6,739 nucleotides of DNA from an uncultured Bacillota bacterium (GTDB taxonomy: Bacteria > Bacillota > Clostridia > Tissierellales > Tissierellaceae). The notes beneath the pieces were generated by a model that made no database searches, was not told the DNA's origin, and saw only the letters and a program-made list of their open reading frames with translations. Below are positions 1 to 5,073 of the stretch, in pieces. The position numbers and the translations under genes are program-made. The stretch's first letter is position 1. Every line of letters begins with the position of its first letter. The stretch spans positions 1 to 6,739 of the forward strand of contig CALGAG010000139.1 in NCBI GenBank assembly GCA_937951995.1, in the 5' to 3' direction.

Positions 1-315
1 AAAAATCCTGTGAAACATTGACAATTCAACTATCATAACAATCATGGGATAAAAAAGCAATGGAACAGGTGGATTTATCTGACCACTCTGGAATAGGGTA
101 ATAATACTACCAACCAGTGTTGAACCTATAAGGATATATGAAAGTGTTTTCACCATGCCATAATCAACTGGCTCAGAGTCTTCCTCCAGCATTGATATCC
201 CGGATGCAACTACCATCCAGCCCACAAATGCAGGCAGGATTTGAACAATCCCAAGGTTGATGCTGAAGGTGGCTATAATGGTTCCCCAAAATATTTTCTT
301 GTATCCATCCCTCAT
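1..315 (-). CDS. Multi-span membrane protein, N-terminal part (runs off the window)
   Basis: The reading frame is open from an ATG at 315-313 to the left edge, giving 105 residues without a stop; the C-terminus lies outside the window. The start is supported by GGAGG (324-328) eight bases upstream, and it directly abuts the TAG of the preceding gene (318-316), which suggests translational coupling. The protein begins MRDGYKKIFWGT. It has a long hydrophobic stretch at about residues 8-44 that could be two helices around a Pro, a short acidic loop (LEEDSEPVDYG, about 43-53), a helix at about 57-76, and another at about 85-105. It is therefore an integral membrane protein with at least three or four spans. 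I do not recognise the family. As the last visible gene of the operon, it may work with the membrane-anchored protein encoded just before it; that is inference from position only. Confidence 0.8.
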   Translation of the reverse strand, partial: MRDGYKKIFWGTIIATFSINLGIVQILPAFVGWMVVASGISMLEEDSEPVDYGMVKTLSYILIGSTLVGSIITLFQSGQINPPVPLLFYPMIVMIVELSMFHRIF

Positions 316-1194
316 CTATACCACCTCCCTGGCCTTGAGGTATCTGTACAGGTCCATGAAATTGAAGCTGTGATACAGGTTGTCAATATTGTAGAACCTC
401 ATGCTTCCAATTTGGCCGTCAGCCCTCTTGTAGTAAAGCTCCGGGTGGATGTCCACCATGGTATAGACATCCAGTGGATCCGAGCCTGGGTATAGCTTTG
501 ACCTTACTACTAAGTGATTATCTTGTTCTATCTCCAAGCCATCAATACCGTCTATCACATGGTCGTTTATCTTTAGGTCCAGCCTGTGTTCAAACCTTTC
601 AAGCATCTGATTCTTGACAGAAAGGAGGGTCACATCCTCCCTTGCCCGATATCTTGAAGAGCTTGATCCATCGGAGGAGCCTGAGGATGAAAGGCTTTCA
701 AAGGGGCTATCCTCAAGTCCGAACCTGTAGAAATGAAGCTCCCCAATGGGAACATCCATTTGGCTACCATCATTGAAGAATACCCTTGCAGCCTTAACTA
801 CTGCACCATCCATTTCTTCCACAACTGGCAATCCATCTATCTGGCAATATACTGTCCTAACGCTGTAGCGTCCGTGGATTTCTCCAGGAGGCTGCTGGTT
901 TGAGGAGTCCCAGGGGAAGTGGCTCATAAAGCCATGCTCAGTGGCATTTAACCGTATGTTGGGGTAATCTGGAAACTCCACCTGGTTTACAACCCTTCTA
1001 TCATCGGCATTTGTAATATAGGTCAGTCTGAATTCCTGGCGGTAGTTCCCGTCCTCATGGACCCTCAGGTCGTAGTAGTGGTCAAGAAAAACCGGCTTGT
1101 CCAGTCTCATCTGGAGCATTGCTGCAAGGGACACCAGGGCCAGAATCCCTGTAAGGATAATTGTACCCTTAAATAGTCTGTTATTCACTTCCAC
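316..1194 (-). CDS. Membrane-anchored extracytoplasmic protein of unknown function
   Basis: This 292-residue protein is not from a family I recognise. The start is GTG at 1194-1192, with GGAGG at 1204-1208 nine bases upstream; it overlaps the 3' end of the preceding gene by 14 nt. Residues about 10-28 form one hydrophobic helix after a short positive N-terminus, so it is either an uncleaved signal anchor or a signal peptide; there is no lipobox cysteine. The rest is soluble, mostly beta-like alternating sequence, probably outside the cell. A serine/glycine-rich linker at about 168-180 splits it into two halves (about 35-165 and 185-290). The second half contains repeated Asp-hydrophobic patterns (IDGIDGLEIEQD, about 214-225). 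The only cysteine is C117. The next gene encodes a multi-span membrane protein, so an envelope complex is possible, but no function should be assigned. Confidence 0.85.
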   Translation of the reverse strand: MEVNNRLFKGTIILTGILALVSLAAMLQMRLDKPVFLDHYYDLRVHEDGNYRQEFRLTYITNADDRRVVNQVEFPDYPNIRLNATEHGFMSHFPWDSSNQQPPGEIHGRYSVRTVYCQIDGLPVVEEMDGAVVKAARVFFNDGSQMDVPIGELHFYRFGLEDSPFESLSSSGSSDGSSSSRYRAREDVTLLSVKNQMLERFEHRLDLKINDHVIDGIDGLEIEQDNHLVVRSKLYPGSDPLDVYTMVDIHPELYYKRADGQIGSMRFYNIDNLYHSFNFMDLYRYLKAREVV

Positions 1195-1633
1195 CTTCAG
1201 TCACCTCCAATAGCAGCTTCCCCAGGGATTCCTCAAATGCCCTGTCGCTACCCTTTTTCCTCTTTTTCGCCTTTGATGTGTAGATTCCTTGGCTTCTCAG
1301 TTCCCTGTGAAGGTGCCTGCCGGAAAGCATGGTAATAAGATTTGAATCATCAATCACAAGACCGTTCTGGTTAATTGGGACCGCCTGGCGGGAAAGGCAC
1401 ATGGCGGCAAGTCCATTGTCCTGGGTTACCACAATATCACCCTTTGAAAGGTGATTGGCAATGTAGTAATCAGCACTGTCGGCACTTGTATCAACCGTTA
1501 TGACCTCTGCATAATCGTCATTAAGTACATGTGCATAGTTCTTTACCAGGGTGATGGGGATATTGAATTCCTTGGCCAGTTTTATGGCCACCTGTACCAC
1601 TGGACAGCCATCTGCATCAACAAAAATTCTCAT
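1181..1633 (-). CDS. yqxD: YaiI/YqxD family protein (UPF0178, DUF188), PIN-like fold
   Basis: The 150-residue product matches the full length of the YaiI/YqxD family. It opens with the family signature MRIFVDADGCPV (residues 1-12; the family more often has DADACPV). It continues with VKNYAH (30-35), a Asp-rich segment VDTSADSADYYIANH (47-61) and GDIVVTQDNGLAAMCL (65-80), and it ends in a basic tail KAKKRKKGSDRAFEESL (121-137). D6, D8, D52, D55 and D72 are arranged as in PIN-like nucleases, where acidic residues bind metal. Nuclease activity is an inference, because the biological role of the family is not established. The ATG at 1633-1631 follows an AGAAGGTGA ribosome site and lies 17 nt after the stop of the SagB-type gene. 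Its 3' end overlaps the next gene by 14 nt, so it is an internal operon gene. Confidence 0.92.
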   Translation of the reverse strand: MRIFVDADGCPVVQVAIKLAKEFNIPITLVKNYAHVLNDDYAEVITVDTSADSADYYIANHLSKGDIVVTQDNGLAAMCLSRQAVPINQNGLVIDDSNLITMLSGRHLHRELRSQGIYTSKAKKRKKGSDRAFEESLGKLLLEVTEGGSE

Positions 1634-1650
1634 ATGTCACCTTCTCCAAT

Positions 1651-2403
1651 CTATTTTCCAACTGGGGCCAAGTACACAACAAATTCCTCCTTGCCATCAA
1701 CACCAATCATCTCATCGGCAAGCTCCTGGCTGTAGTTTCCGATTGCACAGGTTCCATAGCCCAGGGCCTCTGAAGCAAGGTAGAGATTCTGGCAGATATG
1801 TCCGGCATCAAGAAGGATGGACTTGTGCGCAGCCAGGGTGTATCTCCATTCCATCCTGTAGGGAACCGCTGCCCAAATAAAGGCTACGGAACCAGATCCC
1901 ACAAAAACCTGGCCCTTTGAGGCTGTGTTGACCATCTCCCTCAGACCATCCACCCTGTTCTCAAGAACCAGCCTGTGGTCAAGGGGAAGATACCTGTAGA
2001 TTCCCTGGTCCAAGCCTTGGACATTAAAGACAGCCAGGTAGCTTTCAAAGGCATGTCTGTTGCCAGCAGAGGGAACAGTTCTAAGAACCGTTGTTCCCGA
2101 ACTCTTCCTCACGCCTTGGGTTGCCCAAAGAAGGAAGGACAGCTCAGCAAGTGACATTGTATGGTCTGGATCAAATTTTCTTCTGGTCTTTCGATTCCCA
2201 ATGGCATCAGCCAAGGTCATATCTGACAAGTCTTTCAAATCTTCAGGTGAAACCAGATCAAAAACCTTTTGACCATCCTTGATTGGCTTTTGGATATCCG
2301 GCATGGGAAGACCCCTGTTCTGGTCATTGTCTGATATATCAATCTGGTCCCTAATGGTGGTCTTTAAAAGGTATCTGTTTCTTTCAAGTCGTTCTCTATC
2401 CAT
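1651..2403 (-). CDS. SagB/ThcOx-type FMN-dependent dehydrogenase (nitroreductase superfamily)
   Basis: The product has 250 residues and is probably cytoplasmic. An N-terminal region (1-60) precedes the nitroreductase-like fold. Family motifs are RKTRRKF (71-77), LSFLLWATQGVRK (88-100), the flavin-site signature PSAGNRHAFE (111-120), GIYRYLPLDHRL (134-145), and LDAGHICQNLYLASEALGYGTCAIG (198-222). The end EEFVVYLAPVGK is the usual family C-terminus. Enzymes of this type bind FMN and carry out oxidations or reductions. The best-known relatives oxidise azolines in thiazole/oxazole peptides, but no cyclase, precursor peptide or transporter is seen here, so this looks like the common stand-alone form with unknown substrate. 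The ATG is set by AGGAGG at 2411-2416, seven bases upstream. It is the first gene of a four-gene leftward operon. The assignment to family is firm; the reaction is not known. Confidence 0.92.
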   Translation of the reverse strand: MDRERLERNRYLLKTTIRDQIDISDNDQNRGLPMPDIQKPIKDGQKVFDLVSPEDLKDLSDMTLADAIGNRKTRRKFDPDHTMSLAELSFLLWATQGVRKSSGTTVLRTVPSAGNRHAFESYLAVFNVQGLDQGIYRYLPLDHRLVLENRVDGLREMVNTASKGQVFVGSGSVAFIWAAVPYRMEWRYTLAAHKSILLDAGHICQNLYLASEALGYGTCAIGNYSQELADEMIGVDGKEEFVVYLAPVGK

Positions 2404-2434
2404 ATCTATCCCTCCTAAAATTCAACATACTAAA

Positions 2435-2443
2435 AGTATAGCA
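2435..2443 (-). promoter_or_regulatory. Extended -10 promoter for the sagB-type operon
   Basis: On the minus strand the sequence TGC-TATACT forms an extended -10 element, with 5 of 6 matches in the hexamer plus the TGn motif. No good -35 is present at 17 nt, which is typical of extended -10 promoters. Transcription would start near 2428, giving a leader of about 25 nt with the AGGAGG ribosome site in it. Confidence 0.5.
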
Positions 2444-2512
2444 TACTTGACAGGCAAATTGAGTTACAAACCCATTGCAATTCCTCAAATTGTTGAATAT
2501 GGACAAAAAGAT

Positions 2513-2540
2513 GTTAGAAAGCCGAAATATTGGTTATAAT
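2513..2540 (+). promoter_or_regulatory. Promoter for azlCD
   Basis: A perfect TATAAT lies at 2535-2540. The -35 is poor: GTTAGA (2513-2518) with a 16-nt spacer matches 3 of 6 positions. Transcription would begin near 2547, about 25 nt before the chosen azlC start. It is divergent from the sagB-type promoter, with about 95 nt between the two -10 elements. Confidence 0.5.
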
Positions 2541-2571
2541 TAGTCTAATGCAAATGAAAAGAGGTTTTATT

Positions 2572-3273
2572 ATGAGCGATGACAGAAAAAAATCAATAAG
2601 ACAAGGGATGGTTGCAGGATCCCCGTTGATACTTGGGTATTTTCCCATTGCAATGGCCTTTGGACTTCTTGCCAAAAATACAGGTTTGACAATAATGGAC
2701 ACCTCGGCGACCTCGATGTTGGTCTATGCAGGTGCAAGCCAGTTCATGTTCCTGGATCTTGTCAGGGCAGGTGTAAGTACGGGAAGTATAATCCTGGCAA
2801 CATTTTTGCTGAATCTGCGTCACATGATGATGTCCGCATCCCTGTCCGTAAACCTGAAAAAGGATACATCGGGTTTCCTACCCATCATTGGGTTTGGGAT
2901 AACCGATGAAACCTTTTCGGTCCTTTCCTTCAATAAGGACAAGCTCTCCCTAGCCTTTATCCTGACGGTGAATCTCATTGCATATTTGTCATGGATAGGG
3001 GGAACAGCTGTTGGATACCTGGTGGGGGAAGTAATCCCCAAAGCTCTTCAGGACAGCTTGGGCCTAGGCCTGTATGCAATGTTTGCAGCCTTGCTCTTTC
3101 CTTCCTTCAAGGTGAACAAGGACTATCTAAAGCCTGCACTCTTGGGGGCCATGACCTATTTTGCCATATTTAAGACAGGTCTGCTTTCCTCAGGCTGGGA
3201 TATAATCGCAGGGATTGTGATAGCGTCTGGCCTGGGTGTTATTGTAATGGGGAAGGAGGATAAGGATGAGTAG
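2572..3273 (+). CDS. azlC: AzlC, large subunit of a branched-chain amino acid exporter
   Basis: The 233-residue membrane protein carries the AzlC family pattern: GMVAGSPLILGYFPIAMAFGLLA (12-34), YAGASQF (52-58), LNLRHMMMSASL (80-91) and GITDETFSVLS (109-119), followed by further hydrophobic helices at about 127-155, 163-178 and 187-226. AzlC pairs with the small AzlD subunit to export branched-chain amino acids and some analogues through the cytoplasmic membrane. I chose the ATG at 2572 because AAGAGG (2559-2564) sits seven bases upstream. Earlier in-frame starts (TTG 2530, ATG 2548, ATG 2554) lie on or very near the promoter and lack a ribosome site. The stop overlaps the azlD start by 8 nt, so the pair is translationally coupled. 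No Lrp/AzlB-type regulator is in the window. Confidence 0.93.
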   Translation: MSDDRKKSIRQGMVAGSPLILGYFPIAMAFGLLAKNTGLTIMDTSATSMLVYAGASQFMFLDLVRAGVSTGSIILATFLLNLRHMMMSASLSVNLKKDTSGFLPIIGFGITDETFSVLSFNKDKLSLAFILTVNLIAYLSWIGGTAVGYLVGEVIPKALQDSLGLGLYAMFAALLFPSFKVNKDYLKPALLGAMTYFAIFKTGLLSSGWDIIAGIVIASGLGVIVMGKEDKDE

Positions 3274-3571
3274 ATATTTACCTGTAATACTTGGAATGGC
3301 CCTTGTGACATATCTTCCAAGGCTATTTCCCCTGATGCTTCTCAACAAGCTAAGGCTTAGACCATCAATGATGAGATTTCTACAGCTTGTCCCCTACACA
3401 TCCCTTAGCATCCTTATAGCAAGGGGGATACTAACATCTGATCCGGAGATGTTACCGGCAGCGGTTGGAGGGATTTTAGCGGCTGGAGCCCTGGCATACT
3501 GGAAGGGGAACCTTGTCCTGTCTGTGCTTTCGGGCATTGGGGTTTCATTTTTGCTTATAACATTTATCTGA
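3266..3571 (+). CDS. azlD: AzlD, small subunit of a branched-chain amino acid exporter
   Basis: The 101-residue protein has the normal AzlD length and four predicted hydrophobic segments (about 5-24, 38-56, 64-79, 82-101). The family pattern TYLPRLFPL is at 15-23, and VPYTSLSILIARGI at 42-55 matches the conserved second helix. The product should form the exporter with AzlC. The ATG is preceded by GGAGGA (3255-3260) inside the end of azlC. The UGA stop at 3569-3571 falls at the expected family C-terminus. Confidence 0.93.
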   Translation: MSRYLPVILGMALVTYLPRLFPLMLLNKLRLRPSMMRFLQLVPYTSLSILIARGILTSDPEMLPAAVGGILAAGALAYWKGNLVLSVLSGIGVSFLLITFI

Positions 3572-3578
3572 TGCCAAG

Positions 3579-3601
3579 GTGCCTCCCCATGTGGGAGGTA
3601 T
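3579..3601 (+). terminator. Weak hairpin terminator after azlD
   Basis: CCTCCC (3582-3587) and GGGAGG (3593-3598) form a perfect 6-bp stem around the loop CATGT, extendable outward by G-U and U-A pairs. The following sequence (TATAATTATTTATG) is A/T-rich but has no clean U-run, so termination is probably partial. Confidence 0.55.
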
Positions 3602-3656
3602 AATTATTTATGACATAATCCCATAAAAATAGTTTCCATGAATATGTAAATGGGTA

Positions 3657-3686
3657 TTTACAGTACTGACTGTGATATGTTATCAT
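3657..3686 (+). promoter_or_regulatory. Promoter of prxU
   Basis: TTTACA (3657-3662) and TATCAT (3681-3686) each match the sigma-A consensus at 5 of 6 positions, with an 18-nt spacer. TGT directly before the -10 adds an extended -10 element. The predicted start is near 3693, giving a leader of about 50 nt. A short dyad, ACAGT-ACTG-ACTGT (3660-3673), lies at the end of the -35 and in the spacer. This is the best-formed promoter in the window, which fits a stress gene held down by a repressor. Confidence 0.7.
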
Positions 3687-3687
3687 C

Positions 3688-3702
3688 ATAGAATAATTGT
3701 AA
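3688..3702 (+). promoter_or_regulatory. PerR-box-like operator 1, over the prxU transcription start
   Basis: ATAGAATAATTGTAA matches the Bacillus PerR box (TTATAATnATTATAA) at 11 of the 14 defined positions. It begins one base after the -10 and covers the predicted +1, a position where binding would block transcription. The perR gene lies downstream of prxU. Because the region is A/T-rich, part of the match could be chance. Confidence 0.6.
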
Positions 3703-3713
3703 CGAGTACAAAA

Positions 3714-3728
3714 ATAATATAATTACAA
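3714..3728 (+). promoter_or_regulatory. PerR-box-like operator 2 in the prxU leader
   Basis: ATAATATAATTACAA matches the PerR box at 10 of 14 defined positions, with its centre 26 bp after that of operator 1. The half TTACAATTA (3723-3731) is the exact inverse of TAATTGTAA (3694-3702), so the two sites also form a 9-bp inverted repeat spaced by 20 nt. In RNA the repeat could fold just before the ribosome site, which begins at 3731. Confidence 0.4.
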
Positions 3729-3744
3729 TTAAGGAGGTGTCCAT

Positions 3745-4464
3745 TTGACAGAACAAGGAAATTCCGGATGTGCAAGACCGGAAATCAAGAAAAACAAGGC
3801 AGTTGAGGAAGGGACAGAAAAGATCACCGAGGTTAAAAAGGAGGAACAGTCTATGGTTAAGGTAGGAAAACCAGCACCACTATTCGAGGCACCAGCATTT
3901 TACAAGGGACAGTTTACAAATGTTAAATTGGAGGACTACAAGGGCAAGTGGGTAGTGCTTTGCTTCTATCCAGGAGACTTCACCTTTGTCTGAGCTACTG
4001 AAGTTTCAGCAGTTGCTGAAAAATTTGACGAATTCCAGGAGTTAGGAGTAGAGGTAATTTCAATGAGTGTTGATAGCCAGTTCGTTCACAAGGTATGGAA
4101 CGATAATGAGCTTTCAAAAATGATCGGAAAGGATATTCCATTCCCAATGGCATCAGACTCTGATGGGTACATCGGCAAGATGTATGGAATCTATGACGAG
4201 GACAGTGGAGTTGAGACAAGGGGAAGATTCCTGATAGACCCAGATGGAATAATCCAAGGTTTCGAGGTGCTTACACCTCCAGTTGGAAGAAATGTAAAGG
4301 AGACAATCAGACAAATCAAGGCATTCCAGCTTGTCAGGGAGACCAAGGGAGCGGAGGTTGCACCTTCAGGATGGAAGCCTGGAAAGAAAACCCTTAAGCC
4401 AAGCCCAGACCTTGTAGGTAATGTCTGGAAAGAGTGGAAGGTTAGCGAAGCTTTCGAAGACTAA
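3745..4464 (+). CDS. prxU: Selenocysteine-containing peroxiredoxin PrxU (AhpC/Prx1 family), UGA read through as Sec
   Basis: The gene is one frame interrupted by a single UGA (3991-3993) exactly where AhpC has its peroxidatic cysteine: PGDFTFV-U-ATE aligns with the family motif P-x-D-F-T-F-V-C-P-T-E, and PxxxTxxU is intact. AhpC-like sequence continues in frame on both sides (KVGKPAPLFEAPAF before; LGVEVISMSVDS, RGRFLIDPDGIIQ, PPVGRN and GWKPGKKTLKPSPDLVG after). The enzyme should reduce hydrogen peroxide and organic hydroperoxides in the cytosol. Two starts are credible. TTG at 3745 (AAGGAGG 3731-3737) gives 239 residues with Sec83. ATG at 3853 (AAGGAGG 3838-3844) gives 203 residues with Sec47, the usual AhpC length. 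From memory, the Eubacterium acidaminophilum PrxU has the same length and Sec position as the short form. The resolving cysteine of AhpC (EVCP) is replaced by alanine (EVAP, A206/A170). Other cysteines are C9, only in the long form, and C73/C37. Confidence 0.93.
3991..4027 (+). promoter_or_regulatory. Sec UGA codon and bacterial SECIS hairpin
   Basis: The UGA at 3991-3993 is followed by a 7-bp perfect stem, TTTCAGC (4004-4010) with GCTGAAA (4015-4021), closed by the loop AGUU. A lower helix can form from 3999-4002 with 4024-4027 across a small internal loop. The apical loop begins 17 nt after the UGA and has G as its second base. Both agree with the known bacterial SECIS pattern: loop about 16-37 nt downstream and a G within its first two bases. 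The element would bind SelB carrying Sec-tRNA. The sel genes are not in the window. Confidence 0.8.
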
Positions 4465-4487
4465 TTGAAAAGAGTTGATTTATGCCA

Positions 4488-4517
4488 TTGAATAGGATAT
4501 TATGTAAATGGTATAAA
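4488..4517 (+). promoter_or_regulatory. Promoter of perR
   Basis: TTGAAT (4488-4493, 4 of 6) and TATAAA (4512-4517, 5 of 6) are spaced by 18 nt. The start would be near 4524, leaving a very short leader of about 16 nt that includes GGAG (4526-4529). No terminator is visible between prxU and this promoter, so read-through from prxU is also likely. I see no good PerR box here. Confidence 0.5.
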
Positions 4518-4539
4518 TTTAAATTGGAGTTGTTGATTC

Positions 4540-4953
4540 ATGAAAAAATTCGATACGGAACTGAAAACTTTAAAGTCAAAGGGAATAAGACCGTCCTATA
4601 TAAGGGTGAGAATTTTGAATTACCTTCTTGAGGAAAAAATCCATCCTACGGTGGATGAAATCTACGAGAAACTGGGTAAGGAGATTTTGACTCTTTCAAA
4701 GACTACAGTCTACAACACCCTCAAACTTCTTGTGGAGAAGGAATTGGCAAAGGCTATCAATATCGAGGGAAATGAGCTTAGATATGAAGCGGAGCGTGGA
4801 TTTCACGGGCACTTCAAGTGTCAGGAATGCGACTCCATATACGATATTGCCGTATCGGAGATTGCCTTTATGGATGATGTTGAGGGCTACCTGATCAATG
4901 ATGAGCAGGTTCTTATCACCGGCCTGTGTCCAAAATGCAATAAGAGTGAATAA
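4540..4953 (+). CDS. perR: PerR-type peroxide-sensing repressor (Fur family)
   Basis: The 137-residue protein is a Fur-family winged-helix regulator. Residues 1-80 hold the DNA-binding domain, with the recognition helix LSKTTVYNTLKLLVEK (52-67). Residues 81-137 form the dimer and metal domain. The structural zinc site is complete: C94-x2-C97 and C130-x2-C133. With an offset of two from Bacillus subtilis PerR, the regulatory ligands align as H35 (H37), E83 (D85), H89 (H91), H91 (H93) and D102 (D104). The Asp at the 104 position is the feature that favours PerR over Fur, since Fur normally has Glu there. Glu at the 85 position is unusual for PerR. In PerR, peroxide oxidises the iron-binding histidines and releases DNA. 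The ATG at 4540 has GGAG at 4526-4529. It sits 75 nt after prxU, its likely target. Fur remains a weaker alternative. Confidence 0.85.
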   Translation: MKKFDTELKTLKSKGIRPSYIRVRILNYLLEEKIHPTVDEIYEKLGKEILTLSKTTVYNTLKLLVEKELAKAINIEGNELRYEAERGFHGHFKCQECDSIYDIAVSEIAFMDDVEGYLINDEQVLITGLCPKCNKSE

Positions 4954-4969
4954 ATTGTAATGATTATAA

Positions 4970-5001
4970 AAAAAGATACCCTTTTGGGGTATCTTTTTGT
5001 T
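4970..5001 (+). terminator. Intrinsic terminator after perR
   Basis: GATACCC (4975-4981) and GGGTATC (4987-4993) form a 7-bp stem with a TTTTG loop. It is extended by five A-U pairs (4970-4974 with 4994-4998), and the T-rich tail continues as TTTTTGTTT. This is a clear terminator for the prxU-perR unit. Confidence 0.88.
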
Positions 5002-5026
5002 TAGACAAACCTCTCCCGGGTATAAG
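4997..5026 (+). promoter_or_regulatory. Possible promoter of wrbA
   Basis: TATAAG (5021-5026, 5 of 6) lies 18 nt after TTGTTT (4997-5002, 3 of 6), which is part of the tail of the perR terminator. The leader would be about 40 nt and contains ACTTCA (5028-5033) and TGAAGT (5048-5053), an inverted repeat with a 14-nt loop. No PerR-like box is visible. The promoter call is tentative. Confidence 0.35.
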
Positions 5027-5073
5027 GACTTCACGGGCGTTAATTATGAAGTTAATATATAGGAGGTTTTTTA

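Noticed and set aside
241..495. Plus-strand ORFs lying over the minus-strand operon, such as 241-495, 1451-1735 and 2060-2272
   Set aside because: They are antisense to well-supported genes, lack ribosome sites and show no recognisable protein features.
2447..2452. Perfect TTGACA as -35 of a rightward azlC promoter
   Set aside because: No -10-like hexamer lies 15-19 nt downstream. The TATAAT at 2535 is far too distant.
2530..2571. Longer AzlC from TTG 2530 or ATG 2548/2554
   Set aside because: These starts overlap or nearly overlap the promoter and predicted +1, lack a ribosome site, and add residues not typical of the family. ATG 2572 has AAGAGG at good spacing.
3569..3598. azlD UGA read as selenocysteine, with the hairpin at 3582-3598 as SECIS
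   Set aside because: The hairpin spacing is similar to a SECIS, but AzlD ends here in its family, the loop CATGT lacks G in its first two bases, and the residues beyond have no family match.
3991..3993. The UGA as a nonsense mutation that makes prxU a pseudogene
   Set aside because: It replaces exactly the catalytic cysteine, a SECIS-like hairpin follows at the right distance, and the downstream frame is fully conserved with no other stop.
4063..4464. An independent 133-residue gene starting at ATG 4063
   Set aside because: There is no good ribosome site, it begins in mid-domain of AhpC, and it is in frame with the upstream part through the UGA.
4494..4539. A PerR box upstream of perR for autoregulation
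   Set aside because: The best A/T-rich 15-mers there match only about half of the consensus positions.
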